NCBI RefSeq assembly: GCF_029633865.1
Contig: NC_079221.1
Location: 4,564,409-4,628,408 of the forward strand
Reading direction: 5' to 3'
Origin: Lampris incognitus
Taxonomy: Eukaryota; Chordata; Actinopteri; Lampriformes; Lampridae
DNA length: 64,000 bases
In this document: piece after piece, positions 25,444 through 40,800 of the stretch
Layout of the letters: each line of letters starts with the position of its first letter
Position numbering within the stretch: the stretch's first letter is position 1
Notes under the pieces: model-generated
Seen by the model: only the letters and a program-made list of their open reading frames with translations
Told to the model about the DNA's origin: nothing
The model's database searches: none
Made by a program: the position numbers and the translations under genes

Positions 25444-26230
25444 ACAGTAAAAACTGTTATGCCCTTTTTCAGTCAGTTCTTTTTTTATAAATATTGTACT
25501 TTGTTGGGGGGCTTTCAGCTGCTTAAAATGAGAAGAATATGCTGGGCTGTCATCTGATGAACCTACTGTGGACCAGCCAAAATGAAGTGGACTTTTTCCA
25601 AATCTCTACAGTGTACAAACTGCCATTTTGTTGTCTTAATTTAACGTGTTTTGTCATTGTCAGTTACGGTTATAAAATCCTGTGAACTTTTACTTTCCAC
25701 GAATACAAATCTGAAGAAAATTAGCAGTTCCGTTGGGAAAAAAAAAACAAAGCAATCCAAGTTGTGTAAATTGCTAATATGAAATTGTTTGTCCTGCTCT
25801 TTAATTGGTTTTTGTGTTGCCTTGCGTCACGGTGTATTATACAGTAATACTTCAGCTATATTGTACTGTGTGAAACATTCCACGTGAGATTCTTGATGCA
25901 GGGTCTGACTTTGCTGTAAAATATGTGACTACTTCAGAAAAGCTGTTGGCATTTCAGCTTTACATACAGAGTATTCTTCTGCCTTTCTGAGCCATGTGCT
26001 GACACTGAAGATTTTCCTTGAAAGCAGTCGCCTCGTGAGACAAGTTCACCGTTTACCATGTTTTGATATGTCATTTGTTCAAAAATGAACTATGTGCTCT
26101 GAATATTTTTGTTTGTTTGTATCTTGTGCGTGTTCATCTGTTACATTTTGTGCATTTGGGGCACATCAAGCTGCCCCAACAGAAGGCTGTTTCTCTGTAC
26201 ATTAAAGTGCTCAGAACGTTTTCAGTAGAA
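25444..26230 (+). other. Probable 3' UTR of the collagen gene
   Basis: No open frame of note follows the stop at 25441-25443. An ATTAAA at 26201-26206 is a candidate polyadenylation signal. The GTGAGT at 25424 is a possible alternative donor just after the Kunitz domain, which would replace the last six codons. Confidence 0.4.
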
Positions 26231-26480
26231 AATGTTATTATATGATGATTCCTTTTTCTATCTTAATTCCTGTGTATATGTACTCACCACACAGGATTGT
26301 GACTTTCTCATATCCATCCATTACCAGCCTTCTTTGTTTGGACATTTTAAGCACATCTGGGAATTAAAAAATGAAGTACGTTTTTATATTATTATTAAAA
26401 ACATACATCTAACTTAATACTTGTTGATTTTTTTTTACACCTTTTAACATCAACGAAAAGGGAAAACAACAATCACCAGA

Positions 26481-26561
26481 CTCCACACTAGGTGATTTCA
26501 CCGATTAGCAACCCTTCAACCAAAGAGGAAGAATGTATCAGTGAAATCACCTGGTGTGGAG
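26481..26561. repeat. Inverted repeat, 21-bp arms with 39-bp spacer
   Basis: The left arm (CTCCACACTAGGTGATTTCAC, less one base, at 26481-26501) pairs with 26541-26561 at 20 of 21 positions. The right arm runs on into GGAATGAAAACCTGCATACA, a motif I recall from other fish repeats. It looks like two head-to-head fragments or a small foldback element. Confidence 0.6.
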
Positions 26562-26654
26562 TTAGGTTGGAATGAAAACCTGCATACACATGGCTTTCCA
26601 TGGCACATGGTTAGCCACCACTGCTCTTCTTGCTATATCAACATTACTAATGAT

Positions 26655-27327
26655 CTACTACTACTACTACTACTACTTTTGGCTGCTCCCGTTAGGGGTC
26701 GCCACAGCGGATCATCCGTGTCCATCTCTTCCTATCCTCTGCATCTTCCTCTGTCACACCAGCCACCTGCATGTCCTCCCTCACCACATCCATAAACCTC
26801 CTCTTTGGCCTTCCTCTTCTCCTCTTCCCTGGCAGCTCCATATTCAGCATCCTTCTCCCAGTATACCCAGCATCTCTCCTCCACACATGTCCACACCATC
26901 TCAATCTTGTCTCTCTTGCTTTGTCTCCAAACTGTCCAATCTGAGCTTTCCTTCTAATATACTCGTTCCTAATCCTGTCCTTCTTCATCACTCCCAGTGA
27001 AAATCTTATCATCTTCAACACTGCCACCTCCAGCTCCACCTCCTGTCTTTTCATCAGTGCCACTGTCTCCAAACCATAAAACATTGCTGGTCTCACTACC
27101 ATCTTGTAAACCTTCCCTTTGACTCTTGCTGGTACCCTTCTGTCACAACTCACTCCTGACACTCTTCTCCACCCACTCCACCCTGCCTGCACTCTCTTCT
27201 TCACCTCTCTTCTGCACTCCCCGTTACTTTGGACAGTTGACCCCAAGTATTTAAACTCATCCGCCTTCGTCACCTCCACTCCTTGCATCCTCACCATTCC
27301 ACAATAGTCATCGTGAAAATATTGCAA
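26655..27327 (-). mobile_element. LINE 3' end, RTE-like, with (GTA)n tail
   Basis: The minus strand encodes an unbroken stretch of about 211 residues with DEFKYLGSTVQSNGE, KVYKMVVRPAMFYGLE, RIRNEYIRRKAQIGQFGDK and GKRRRGRPKRRFMDVV, the C-terminus of a widespread RTE-like LINE protein. The tail reads (CTA)n on the plus strand at about 26655-26680. It is 5'-truncated and lies between the collagen gene and bbs5. Confidence 0.8.
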
Positions 27328-27329
27328 AA

Positions 27330-28060
27330 TAGCTGATATGGAGGCATATAGTAAAAAATGTAACGGTAGGGGCCATGTGACTCTGTCAGTATCTCACCAA
27401 GCCCTAGTCTGGAGCTGGACGTGGGAGGCGAGTGAAACGGTTTGCTGGGGCCAGTCTGGGAGTGGACTCACGGGCTGGTTCGGGTGACGGGTTGTATAGG
27501 GACCGTCAGGCTGTCCTGCCCTGGATAGGTGGTGCCCCCCCCCCCCCGCCAGTCATGTGGACTGCAGCGTTCAGGGGGCCGGATCGCTTTCCAAGGCTAA
27601 TAAAGACTGGAAGTTCATACACTGAAGAAAAACAAAGGGAGAGTTTACTGACAACAGAATCGAGGTCAATCTAAAGTAAACCAAAGAGAGACAAGCTGAC
27701 ACGGAAATGCTTTTAGTTTAACCGTCGTTGAATTTGGCGGAGTGGAAAACTACTGACCAACGGCACAAAAAGCTAGAGAGAGAGAACAGTATATATATAT
27801 AGATATATATATACAGTCTTAGAAATCACATTAACGTTTGCTTTAGAAAAAATGTTCACTGCTCGTTGTACTTGTACGTGAAGTATGTGACGAATAAATC
27901 TTCGAAATCTTAAATCTTGCAATGAATTATTACCCTTCCATGGGAGCCCGATCCGTCCTCCGGAGCAGCAGGTGGAAGCCAGCAAACCGCCGCTAATGTG
28001 TAAAAAAAATAGAAAACGGACGAAGAAGAAGAAAAGCCGCGCGCGTCCCTCGCCCTCGCC
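27330..28060. other. Upstream flank of bbs5, no gene recognised
   Basis: Holds a C homopolymer near 27535-27547, a TATATA run near 27790-27815 and a rise in GC after 27950. No supported coding sequence. Confidence 0.45.
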
Positions 28061-28064
28061 GTCC

Positions 28065-28078
28065 GTTACCACGGTGAT
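28065..28078 (+). promoter_or_regulatory. Candidate RFX X-box upstream of bbs5
   Basis: GTTACCACGGTGAT resembles the X-box palindrome (GTNRCC, spacer, RGNAAC) with a good left half and a weaker right half. It lies about 105 bases upstream of the bbs5 start codon. Cilium genes, including BBS genes, are known RFX targets through X-boxes. The match is imperfect. Confidence 0.4.
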
Positions 28079-28182
28079 CCTGACGCTGGGCGATACTGCG
28101 CAGATTAGCCGGTCAGCCGGCTAGTGATCCATACATAGGGTGATTAAACTGACGCGAGTTTAAACGTTGGGGATTGGTAATC

Positions 28183-32256
<4,074 letters not shown>

Positions 32257-32509
32257 AATAGCTTTTAAAAGGTTTTAAATGTGTATGTACTGTAAGTATG
32301 ATCTAAATTTCAAAAACTTTATAATCTTGTGTTTGTTTATAGCGTCACAGTTTTACAGTTTTTGCATACAAAGATATGACTTGTATTATGAAAATATTTG
32401 ATTATGATAAGTATTTTATAGTTAACAGAGACCAAGGCTACTGCATAAAGAAACATGTACCATTAAGTCAAACATTTGAAGTGCAATCTGTTTTTAGGTT
32501 GTTGAACAG

Positions 32510-32515
32510 AATAAA
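32510..32515 (+). terminator. Candidate bbs5 polyadenylation signal
   Basis: AATAAA 254 bases after the bbs5 stop codon, within A/T-rich sequence. It is the first canonical signal in the 3' flank. Confidence 0.55.
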
Positions 32516-33085
32516 TGTATGTAGATGCACTTTTGCAGACTTCATCATTTTTGTGAACATTAAGAATATTCGGGTGTATTATTGTTGTTTCAAACATGAG
32601 GCTACAAATGACTTGTGCATTGTCAAGGGCAAGGGGGACCAAGTCATTTGTTCTGTAAGTTGCACTCAGGTTAAATACAAAACTGCGAGAGAAGTTTTAA
32701 GTATTTGATAGAATGGCAGAAGAGGGCAAACTGTTCCCTGCCGTGGCAGCAGCTACACACACCCCTTCCATTGATGCCCTCACATTTATATATAAAGTGT
32801 GGTGTGCTGGATGCTCATGCAGGTATATTCTGACTGTGACGATCACATCGTTATGCAGCAACAGAGTCATGGATATTTACCATCAAGTTTCATTCAGTTC
32901 AGTTACACTATTCTGTCTTGAATGTCAGCAATAGCTCTAAATGTAGGTAGGCCTGCCCTTTTAACCTGCTGGATGGAAAAATACAATCAAATGAATGTGG
33001 AACTGTAGTAGGTTAGTTCTGTGGGGTCACATAACATTGTTACAAATCACCATGACAAGGGTCCACAGTTGTTTTTACTTTGTGA

Positions 33086-33161
33086 CAGCTGTGTGATGCA
33101 GGCAGCTTTCCGATTTGGCCAACCTGAATTCCTCGTGGATGGGGTGTGTGGCTATATTTAG
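33086..33161 (+). promoter_or_regulatory. Muscle-type promoter motifs upstream of klhl41
   Basis: An E-box CAGCTG at 33086-33091 and CTATATTTAG at 33152-33161, an exact fit to the MEF2 consensus YTAWWWWTAR that could also act as a TATA element. They lie about 185 and 115 bases upstream of the klhl41 start. KLHL41 is a skeletal-muscle gene, so the pairing is sensible. Function is inferred. Confidence 0.45.
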
Positions 33162-33276
33162 AGGGGGACAGTTATATTGTAGGGGCTTTAGACCTGGCTG
33201 GCCATAACACTCCATTTTTACCAGCCAGGACGACGTAGTGAGCACTGCCTTTTCCATCCTTCTCCTTTCTTTGAGC

Positions 33277-36200
33277 ATGGATCCCAAAGGCTTGAGGGAG
33301 GATCTTCGCCTGTTTCAAAGCACTTTGCTCCAGGATGGCCTCAGAGAGCTCCTGAACGAGAACAAGTTTATTGACTGTGTTTTAAAGGTGGGAGACAGAA
33401 GCTTCCCTTGTCACAGGCTCATTCTGGCGGCATGTAGTCCGTATTTCTGCGAGCTTTACTTCTCAGAAGATGGAAAGGAGCTGGACAAAAAGGAGGAGGT
33501 TGTCCTGGAGAACTTGGACCCCGCCATTGTGGAGATGATAGTGAATTACATGTATTCAGCTGAGATTGACATCAATGATGACAACGTGCAGGATATTTTT
33601 GCCGTGGCAAACCGCTTCCAGATCCCCTCGATCTTCACCGTTTGTGTGAATTACCTTCAGAAGAGGCTGTCGCCTAAAAACTGCCTCGCCATTTTTAGAC
33701 TGGGGCTGATGCTCAACTGCCCCAGACTGGCGGTGGCCGCCAGAGAGTACATCGCAGATCGTTTCGAAAACATGGTCAAAGATGATGAATTTTTAGAGCT
33801 GGGCTCTCATGAACTCTTTGCTATTATCGGAGCAGACTCTTTGAATGTGGAGAAAGAGGAGGTGGTGTTTGAGGCCCTGATGAAATGGATCAAGAAAGAT
33901 AAGGAGAACCGCATCAAGACTCTGAATGAGGCCTTTGAGTGCATCCGTTTCCGTCTGCTCCCCGAGAAGTATTTCAAGGAGAAGGTGGAGAAGGATGACA
34001 TTATCAAGTGTAACCCCGAGCTTCTCAAAAAGATCAAAGTCATCAAGGAGGCCTCTGCTGGGAAGCTCCCTGAGAAGAAGAAAGGACAGGAGGGTGAAGA
34101 AGAAGAAGAAGAAGACAGCAAGTTGCCTGGTTATCTGAATGACAACCGTAGGCATGGCATGTATGCCCGGGACATGCTGCTGATGATCAACGACTCGGCC
34201 GCGGTGGCTTATGACAGCGATGAGAACGAATGTTTCCTGGCTGCGATAGCCGAGCAGGTCCCCCGCAACCATGTCAGTTTGGTCTCCAAGAAAAACAACG
34301 TGTATGTCCTGGGAGGGTTGTTTGTGGATGAAGAGGACAAAGAATCCCCATTGCAGTGTTACTTGTATCAGGTAGAAAGCACACACACACACAGAACTAC
34401 ACCGCAAACCCAAGTCCTAACCCTAAGATAGACCCTGAAAGAAGTGAAGACCAGCCAAAATGTCCTCACACTAATGGCTAAAAAAATTAGAATTGCAAGA
34501 ACACTCACCTGTACTCCTTTTTAACCTTTAATGTCTACGTCACAAGAGAGGAAAAAAACGAAATCCCCAATTTTATCTGTGAAGGAAAGACTTTTAAAAG
34601 CTATATATATATATATGTATATATATATATCTTGCAGCTGGATAGCCTTGCTAGTGAATGGGTGGCTCTACCTCCCATGCCCTCCCCAAGATGTCTCTTC
34701 GCCATGGGAGAATTTGACAATCTTATTTTTGCTGTAGCGGGCAAAGATTTGCAGTCCAACGAGTCTCACGACTCAGTTATGTGCTATGACACAGAGTGAG
34801 TATAACATCCTTTTATATACATTTTTGTAAGTGTACTCCTCCGAAGTATAGTTGCAATATATGAAATGTACTTGTATATCTGTCACTTTTCCTACCCCTC
34901 AGCAAAATGAAGTGGACTGACACCAAAAAGTTACCTCTGAAAATCCACGGCCACAGCGTCGTCTCTGAGAATGGGCTGGTGTATTGTATCGGAGGAAAAA
35001 CAGATGATAAGTAAGACTGCTGTGCAAAGAGCATGAACTGGCCCAGATAGCAAAATTGCCGTGGCCCAGACCCGTCCCACACCGACAACTTTCATCCGGC
35101 CCACATACCGTGTGGAATGATGGCACTTGGGCGGTCCGCTCCTGTTTGCCAGATCTGGCCAGAACCAAGCCATAGCAATGCCGCATGCGCCACGTATTTG
35201 CCAAAGGTGGCCCATATTTGTTTTGTGATATTTGGGCCAGATTCAGCATTTACCACACGGGCCACTTCAGGGTCACATCCAGATCACATGTTGCCAAGAG
35301 CACCACATCTTTGCCAAAAAAGGCCCACACTTGATTTGGCATATTTGGGCCACATTTGCTATTATACTACATGTGGGCCACTTCAGGCTCACATCCATTT
35401 TGTCAGGGCCAGAAGAAGGCCATCAGTGCTGCATCATTGCCTGAAGTGGCGTTCATCCGGATGCTATCTGGGGGGTGGGGGGGGGGCAGCGTTTGATACA
35501 AAATACTGAATCTTTCAATTCAAATATTAAGGGGGGGTGTTTCTCAATATATATTTGTCACATGAATTTAACCTTTTTCTTCATACTTTCATTCCACCGA
35601 TACAGTAAAGCGACCAATAAGATGTTTGCATACAACCATAAGAAGTCTGAGTGGAAGGAGGTGGCCTCCATGAAAGCACCTAGAGCCATGTTCGGTGCAG
35701 TTATCCACCAAGGGAAGATTGTCGTGGTTGGAGGAGTCAATGAAGATGGCCTTACAGCAGCCTGCGAAGCCTATGACTTTGGAACCAACAAGTATGTCCT
35801 TAAAAATGATCTAAAATGTGATCCGCAGACTTGCTTATTGTTTGAAATTGTTTTGATAGCAATCCTGATTTGGATATTTCAAATTGAATACAAGCTCCAA
35901 AACGGGATTTTATTTTTATATTTTTGGCACCTTTTGGCACCAAAATGGTCTCTCATTAGACCACAGCTTAATTTATTTTGTGTATAACTTTTTTTACAAG
36001 TTTATCTTTACCATTTCAAAATAGGATATAACCATAACCATGTTGAAGCTTTTTGCACAACTCTGATGCAGTAAAATCTTCCTGAGTACACACTTGGCTT
36101 CAGTGCTGTAAAAAGAAAAAACGTAGTCATACGACCATTATCCTCCCAGTTTAGTGAGTGATTCAAGTGACTTATCTTATGATCAAACCCACAAACGCTA

Positions 36201-37820
36201 ACCCCCCCCCTTTTTTTTCCCCAATCACCCCACTCTTCCGAGTCATCCCGGTCGCTGCTCCACCCCCTCTGCTGATCCAGGGAGGGCAGCAGTCTACCAC
36301 ATGCCTCCTCTGATACATGTGGAGTTGCCAGCCGCTTCTTTTCACCTGACAGTGAGGAGTTTCGCCAGGGGGACGCAGCGCGTGGGAGGATCACACTACT
36401 CCCCCCAGCCCCCCCCCCAACAGGCGCTCCGAACAACCAGAGGAGGCACTAGTGCAGCGACCAGGATACATACCCACATACCCACACGCCCCACAAACAC
36501 AAACTTGACATGAGCGATCCCCGATGTTTATATGCTATGCAAAAGGGCCTGAAAGCAAATTTAAAGGTGCTAGGAAATAATATAATGAAAGGATCCCATG
36601 GCTCAAGTCAAATATACCTCGTTCCAGGTGGTCCCCCTTCACAGACTTCCCACAGGAGAGGAGCTCCATCAACTTGGTCAGCTGTGGAGGGCTTTTGTAC
36701 ACCGTAGGAGGCTTTGCCATGGTGGAGACGGAGGACAAAGAGTGTGTCCCCAAGGAAATCATTGATATTTGGCAGTATGTATTCTTTTTTTTTTATCCAT
36801 CCATCCATCCATTTTTTATATAATACTGAATATGCTGATCATCAGCTTATTCAGTATCATATAAAAAATAAGGGGAACCCTTAGGGACTTCCAGGACTTC
36901 AGAGAAGGCCCAACATATCAGCATTTAAATTGCTATATTTAAAATCGTTCATTTAATAATAATTCTCTCTTCTAATTCTAATGTTAGCCCTAGTTTCTAT
37001 CAAGTTTGCTTCAGTAATGAAAGGGTTACTGTCCTGAAACCATGAAAATCGAGTTATTCAATCAGATTTTGTTGTCGTTGTCTCTTGGCAGAGAAGGGGT
37101 TAGCTGGCTGGCTCCTTCATTGGTTGGGACTGCTAGAAGTCCTTGTGCTTGTGTGTTTATTTAGAAACTAGAAGAACCCCGCTACAATGTAGCGGTTCGG
37201 TTATCCACCCGTCTAAATCTCCCTCCTCTTCATCCTGCCAGCTAACCGCCTTCCCCCTGCCCCGAAACCCCCCCACTCCAACTCCCTCCCCCCAAATGCT
37301 CAGAATCATCTGAAATGCCGAGAAAAGCTGTTTACCCCCCCCCACTCCAACTCCCTCCCCCCAAATGCTCAGAATCATCTCAAATTTAGAGAAAAGTGGT
37401 TTTTAGCCATTTTTAGAAAATGCATATTTTGCATAATTATGCATAATTATTATAATTATATTTAATTTTCTGCTATTTTTCTGGTCCTCTCTGCAACAAT
37501 ACCTACCACCTCCAAAAAAAAATGAGGATCATAAGTGCATTTTTGCAAAAATGCATATATTTTGCATAATGCCAAAACATTTCTAAGTCCCAGAAATTTT
37601 TTTTTATATAGGTGAAAAAATCAAAGATGCTCAGAATCATCTGAAATGCCGAGAAAAGTGGTTTTTAGCCATTTTTAGAAAAATGCATATTTTGCATAAT
37701 TATGCATAATTTTAATTTTCTGGGATTTTTTCCCTTACTCTCTGAGACAATACCTACCACCTCCGAAAAGAATTAGGATCATAAGTGCTTTAGCTTTCCG
37801 TCCCGCTATCTACACTAACA

Positions 37821-37869
<49 letters not shown>

Positions 37870-40800
37870 CACCACACACACATTCCGAAAATATATGAGC
37901 AGATCGACAGGTGATTCAGCTAATCATATTTTGCTGTTGTAGTGGGTGGGACAAAAAAAAAATTATCGCGCTTGGACTTCTAGAAGTCCAGATCTATCCA
38001 GACGAGGGCCCCTTTTACACCAACATTTGCTTGCATAAGCAGGGATTTAAACGTGGGCAAAGCCGCTAAAAACAGGCAGCCTTTCACGGTGCCAGCAAGA
38101 CCCGGGTCTGCCTGCCAGCAGACGAGTTTGCCCTTTTTTCCCCCTTCAGTGGCGTCATCTTTGACGTCATAACGTTCGTGATGTCACGAACGCGCCGGAA
38201 AACAGGGATGTAAACAGTAGAAAGCAGCATGGAAGCCAGAGAGACGGCGGTTAAGGTTACTTTTGTTACATCTGTACCTCAGTCTCTCTTTCAAACCGTA
38301 CAAACTCAACGCGGACGGGACGATGTTCGAGCGCTGCTTGAACGAAGACGGAGAGCCACAAACAATAAATGTTTGTCCTCGGTTGCCGGCGCGATTTTAT
38401 GACGCACTGACAACGGCGCGACGTCATCGCGCAAACTAGCGCGTCCACCCGGGTGTCGCGTTTTACGTCAATGTCGATCAGAGGCGGAGCCTATAAATAC
38501 CCGCGACGCCATGCGCGTTATTATGACTCCCACGGCACGTCTTTGGCAAGACACGCCCCTGCGTAGCATTCAAGCACTGGGATTGGCCTCCATTCGCCGC
38601 CGACCGTACGGTAAACACAAATACCGTTGTTACGCGGGGGATTCATAATAATGCACCCTTGACTACTGCAGTTATTTGACCCGGAAGTGAATGCCGATTG
38701 TACCTTTTTACATTGCCCATTGACCACCAAAGGCGGATGTTAGCGGGGTTTTTGGCCGGTGTGAAAGAAAGACGAAGCATAGAAGAAAGGACGATGGTTT
38801 TACAGAGTTCAAAGGAAAGTGGGAGAAATGAGGTGTGCAGGAAGGAACAAGAGAGATGAGGCAATAATTTCAAGACTCAGATTTGGACACACTGGACTAA
38901 ACAGCACACTTTTCAAAACGGGCAAACACAATACAGGCAGATGTGACAATTGTGGGCAAGAAGAAACATTAGAGCATGTTGTGATATATTGTCAGAAATT
39001 CATTCATTCAGCATCAGCCGCTTCTCCGGGGGTCGGGTCGCGGTGGCAGCAAGCTAAGTAGGGCACTCCAGACGTCCCTCTCCCCAGCAACGCCCTCCAG
39101 CTCCTCCTGGGGGATCCCAAGACGTTCCCAGGCCAGATTGGACATGTAGTCCCTCCAGGGAGTTCTGGGTCTACCCCGGGGTCTCCTCCCAGTTGGCCGT
39201 GCCCGGTAAACCTCCAAAGGAAGGCGCCCAGGAGGCATCCTGATCAGATGCCTGAACCACCTCAACTGGCTCCTTTCGACGCGAAGGAGCAGCGGCTCTA
39301 CTCCGAGCTCCCTCCGGATGTCCGAGTTCCTCACCCTATCTCTAAGGCTGAGCCCAGACACCCTACGGAGGAAACTCATTTCAGCCGCTTGTATCCATGA
39401 TCTCACCCTTTCGGTCACTACCCAAAGCTCATGACCATAGGTGAAGGTTGGAACGAAGACTGACTGGTAAATTGAGAGCTTTGCCTTCCGGCTCCGCTCC
39501 TTCTTCACCACAACGGTCCGGTACAACGTCCGCATTACTGCTGATGCTGTACCAATCCACCTGTCAATCTCCCGCTCCATCCTACCCTCACTCGTGAACA
39601 AGACCCCAAGATACTTGAACTCCTTGAGGCAACAACTCACCCCCAACCCGGAGGGAGCAATCCACCATTTTCCGGGGGGAGAACCATGGCCTCAGATTTG
39701 GAGGTGCTGACTCTCACCCCGGCCATTTCACACTCGGCTGCAAACCGCCCCAGTGGGCGCTGGAGGTCACGTTCTGATGAAGCCAACAAAACCACATCAT
39801 CTGCGAAGAGCAGAGATGCAGTTCTGAGGTTCCCAAAACGGACACACTCCTCACCTTGGCTGCGCCTTGAGATCCTGTCCATGAATATCACAAACAGAAT
39901 CGGAGACAAGGGACAACCTTGGCGGAGTCCAACACCCTCCGAAAACGTGTTTGGGTTTGTGCCGAGAATGCGGACACAGCTCTCACTTTGGTTATACAAG
40001 GACCGGATGGCTTGTAGCAACTGCCCCGGTACCCCATACTCCCTCGCAGTACCCCCCACAGAGTGTCCTGGGGTACACGGTCGTAAGCATTCTCCAAGTC
40101 CACAAAACACATGTAGACTGGCAGGTCAAACTCCCATGCCCCCCTCAGCACTTCCGCAAGGGTAAAGAGTTGGTCCGTTGTTCCACGGCCAGGACTGAAT
40201 CCCACTGTTCCTCCTGGATCCGAGGTTCGACAATCGGTCGGAGCCTCCTTTCGAGCACCCTTGAGTAGACTTTCCCAGGGAGACTGAGCAATGTGATGCC
40301 CCCGATAATTGAAGCACACCCAATTTCTGCCTTCAAACATTCTTTCTGCCTCATATTGTCAGAAATATGAGGCGGAAAGAAGGCGTCTTACTCAAAATCT
40401 CAGAAAAATAAAAATTCAATTTGATTTAGTAGATATTTTACAGAAGAATTCAACTGTTATACAATTTTGTTTCAGTTTCTTAGAGTAACTAATTTAATGA
40501 AGAAGATTTGAGTTGTTTTGGGGGGGGGGTGGCGTAAATAATACGTTCTGATCCGCACTCCATACCAGCTGGTGGCGGTAATGCGCCATTTCGTTGTTTG
40601 CCAATCGCCAATAAACCAGAAGAAGAAGAAGCAGAAGAAGCAGCCGCAGTAGCAGCAAGCTGCAGCGGCGCCATGAGCACGGCTACAGGAGGAGACGAGA
40701 GCGACGTCGTGGCCAGCTTGTTAGCGTTACCCTTCTCAAGACGTACTCTCGCGGAACAGCAACAAGTGATCGCAAATGGAAGGCCAACTCCCGCTCTTGA

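Noticed and set aside
35117-35509. Open frames similar to those at 5500-5919, as if a small gene family
   Set aside because: Both are translations of the two copies of the 430-bp MITE-like element. There is no start, splice or codon support.
39014-40340. Reverse transcriptase read as a possible viral pol gene
   Set aside because: The catalytic block and C-terminus match non-LTR RTE-type LINEs. The element has a short tandem tail and a 14-bp target duplication, and no long terminal repeats.
40598-40672. Longer 741-codon form of the hAT frame
   Set aside because: The extension begins at TTG and runs through the LINE GAA tail as a Glu/Ala run. The first ATG, in good context, is at 40673.
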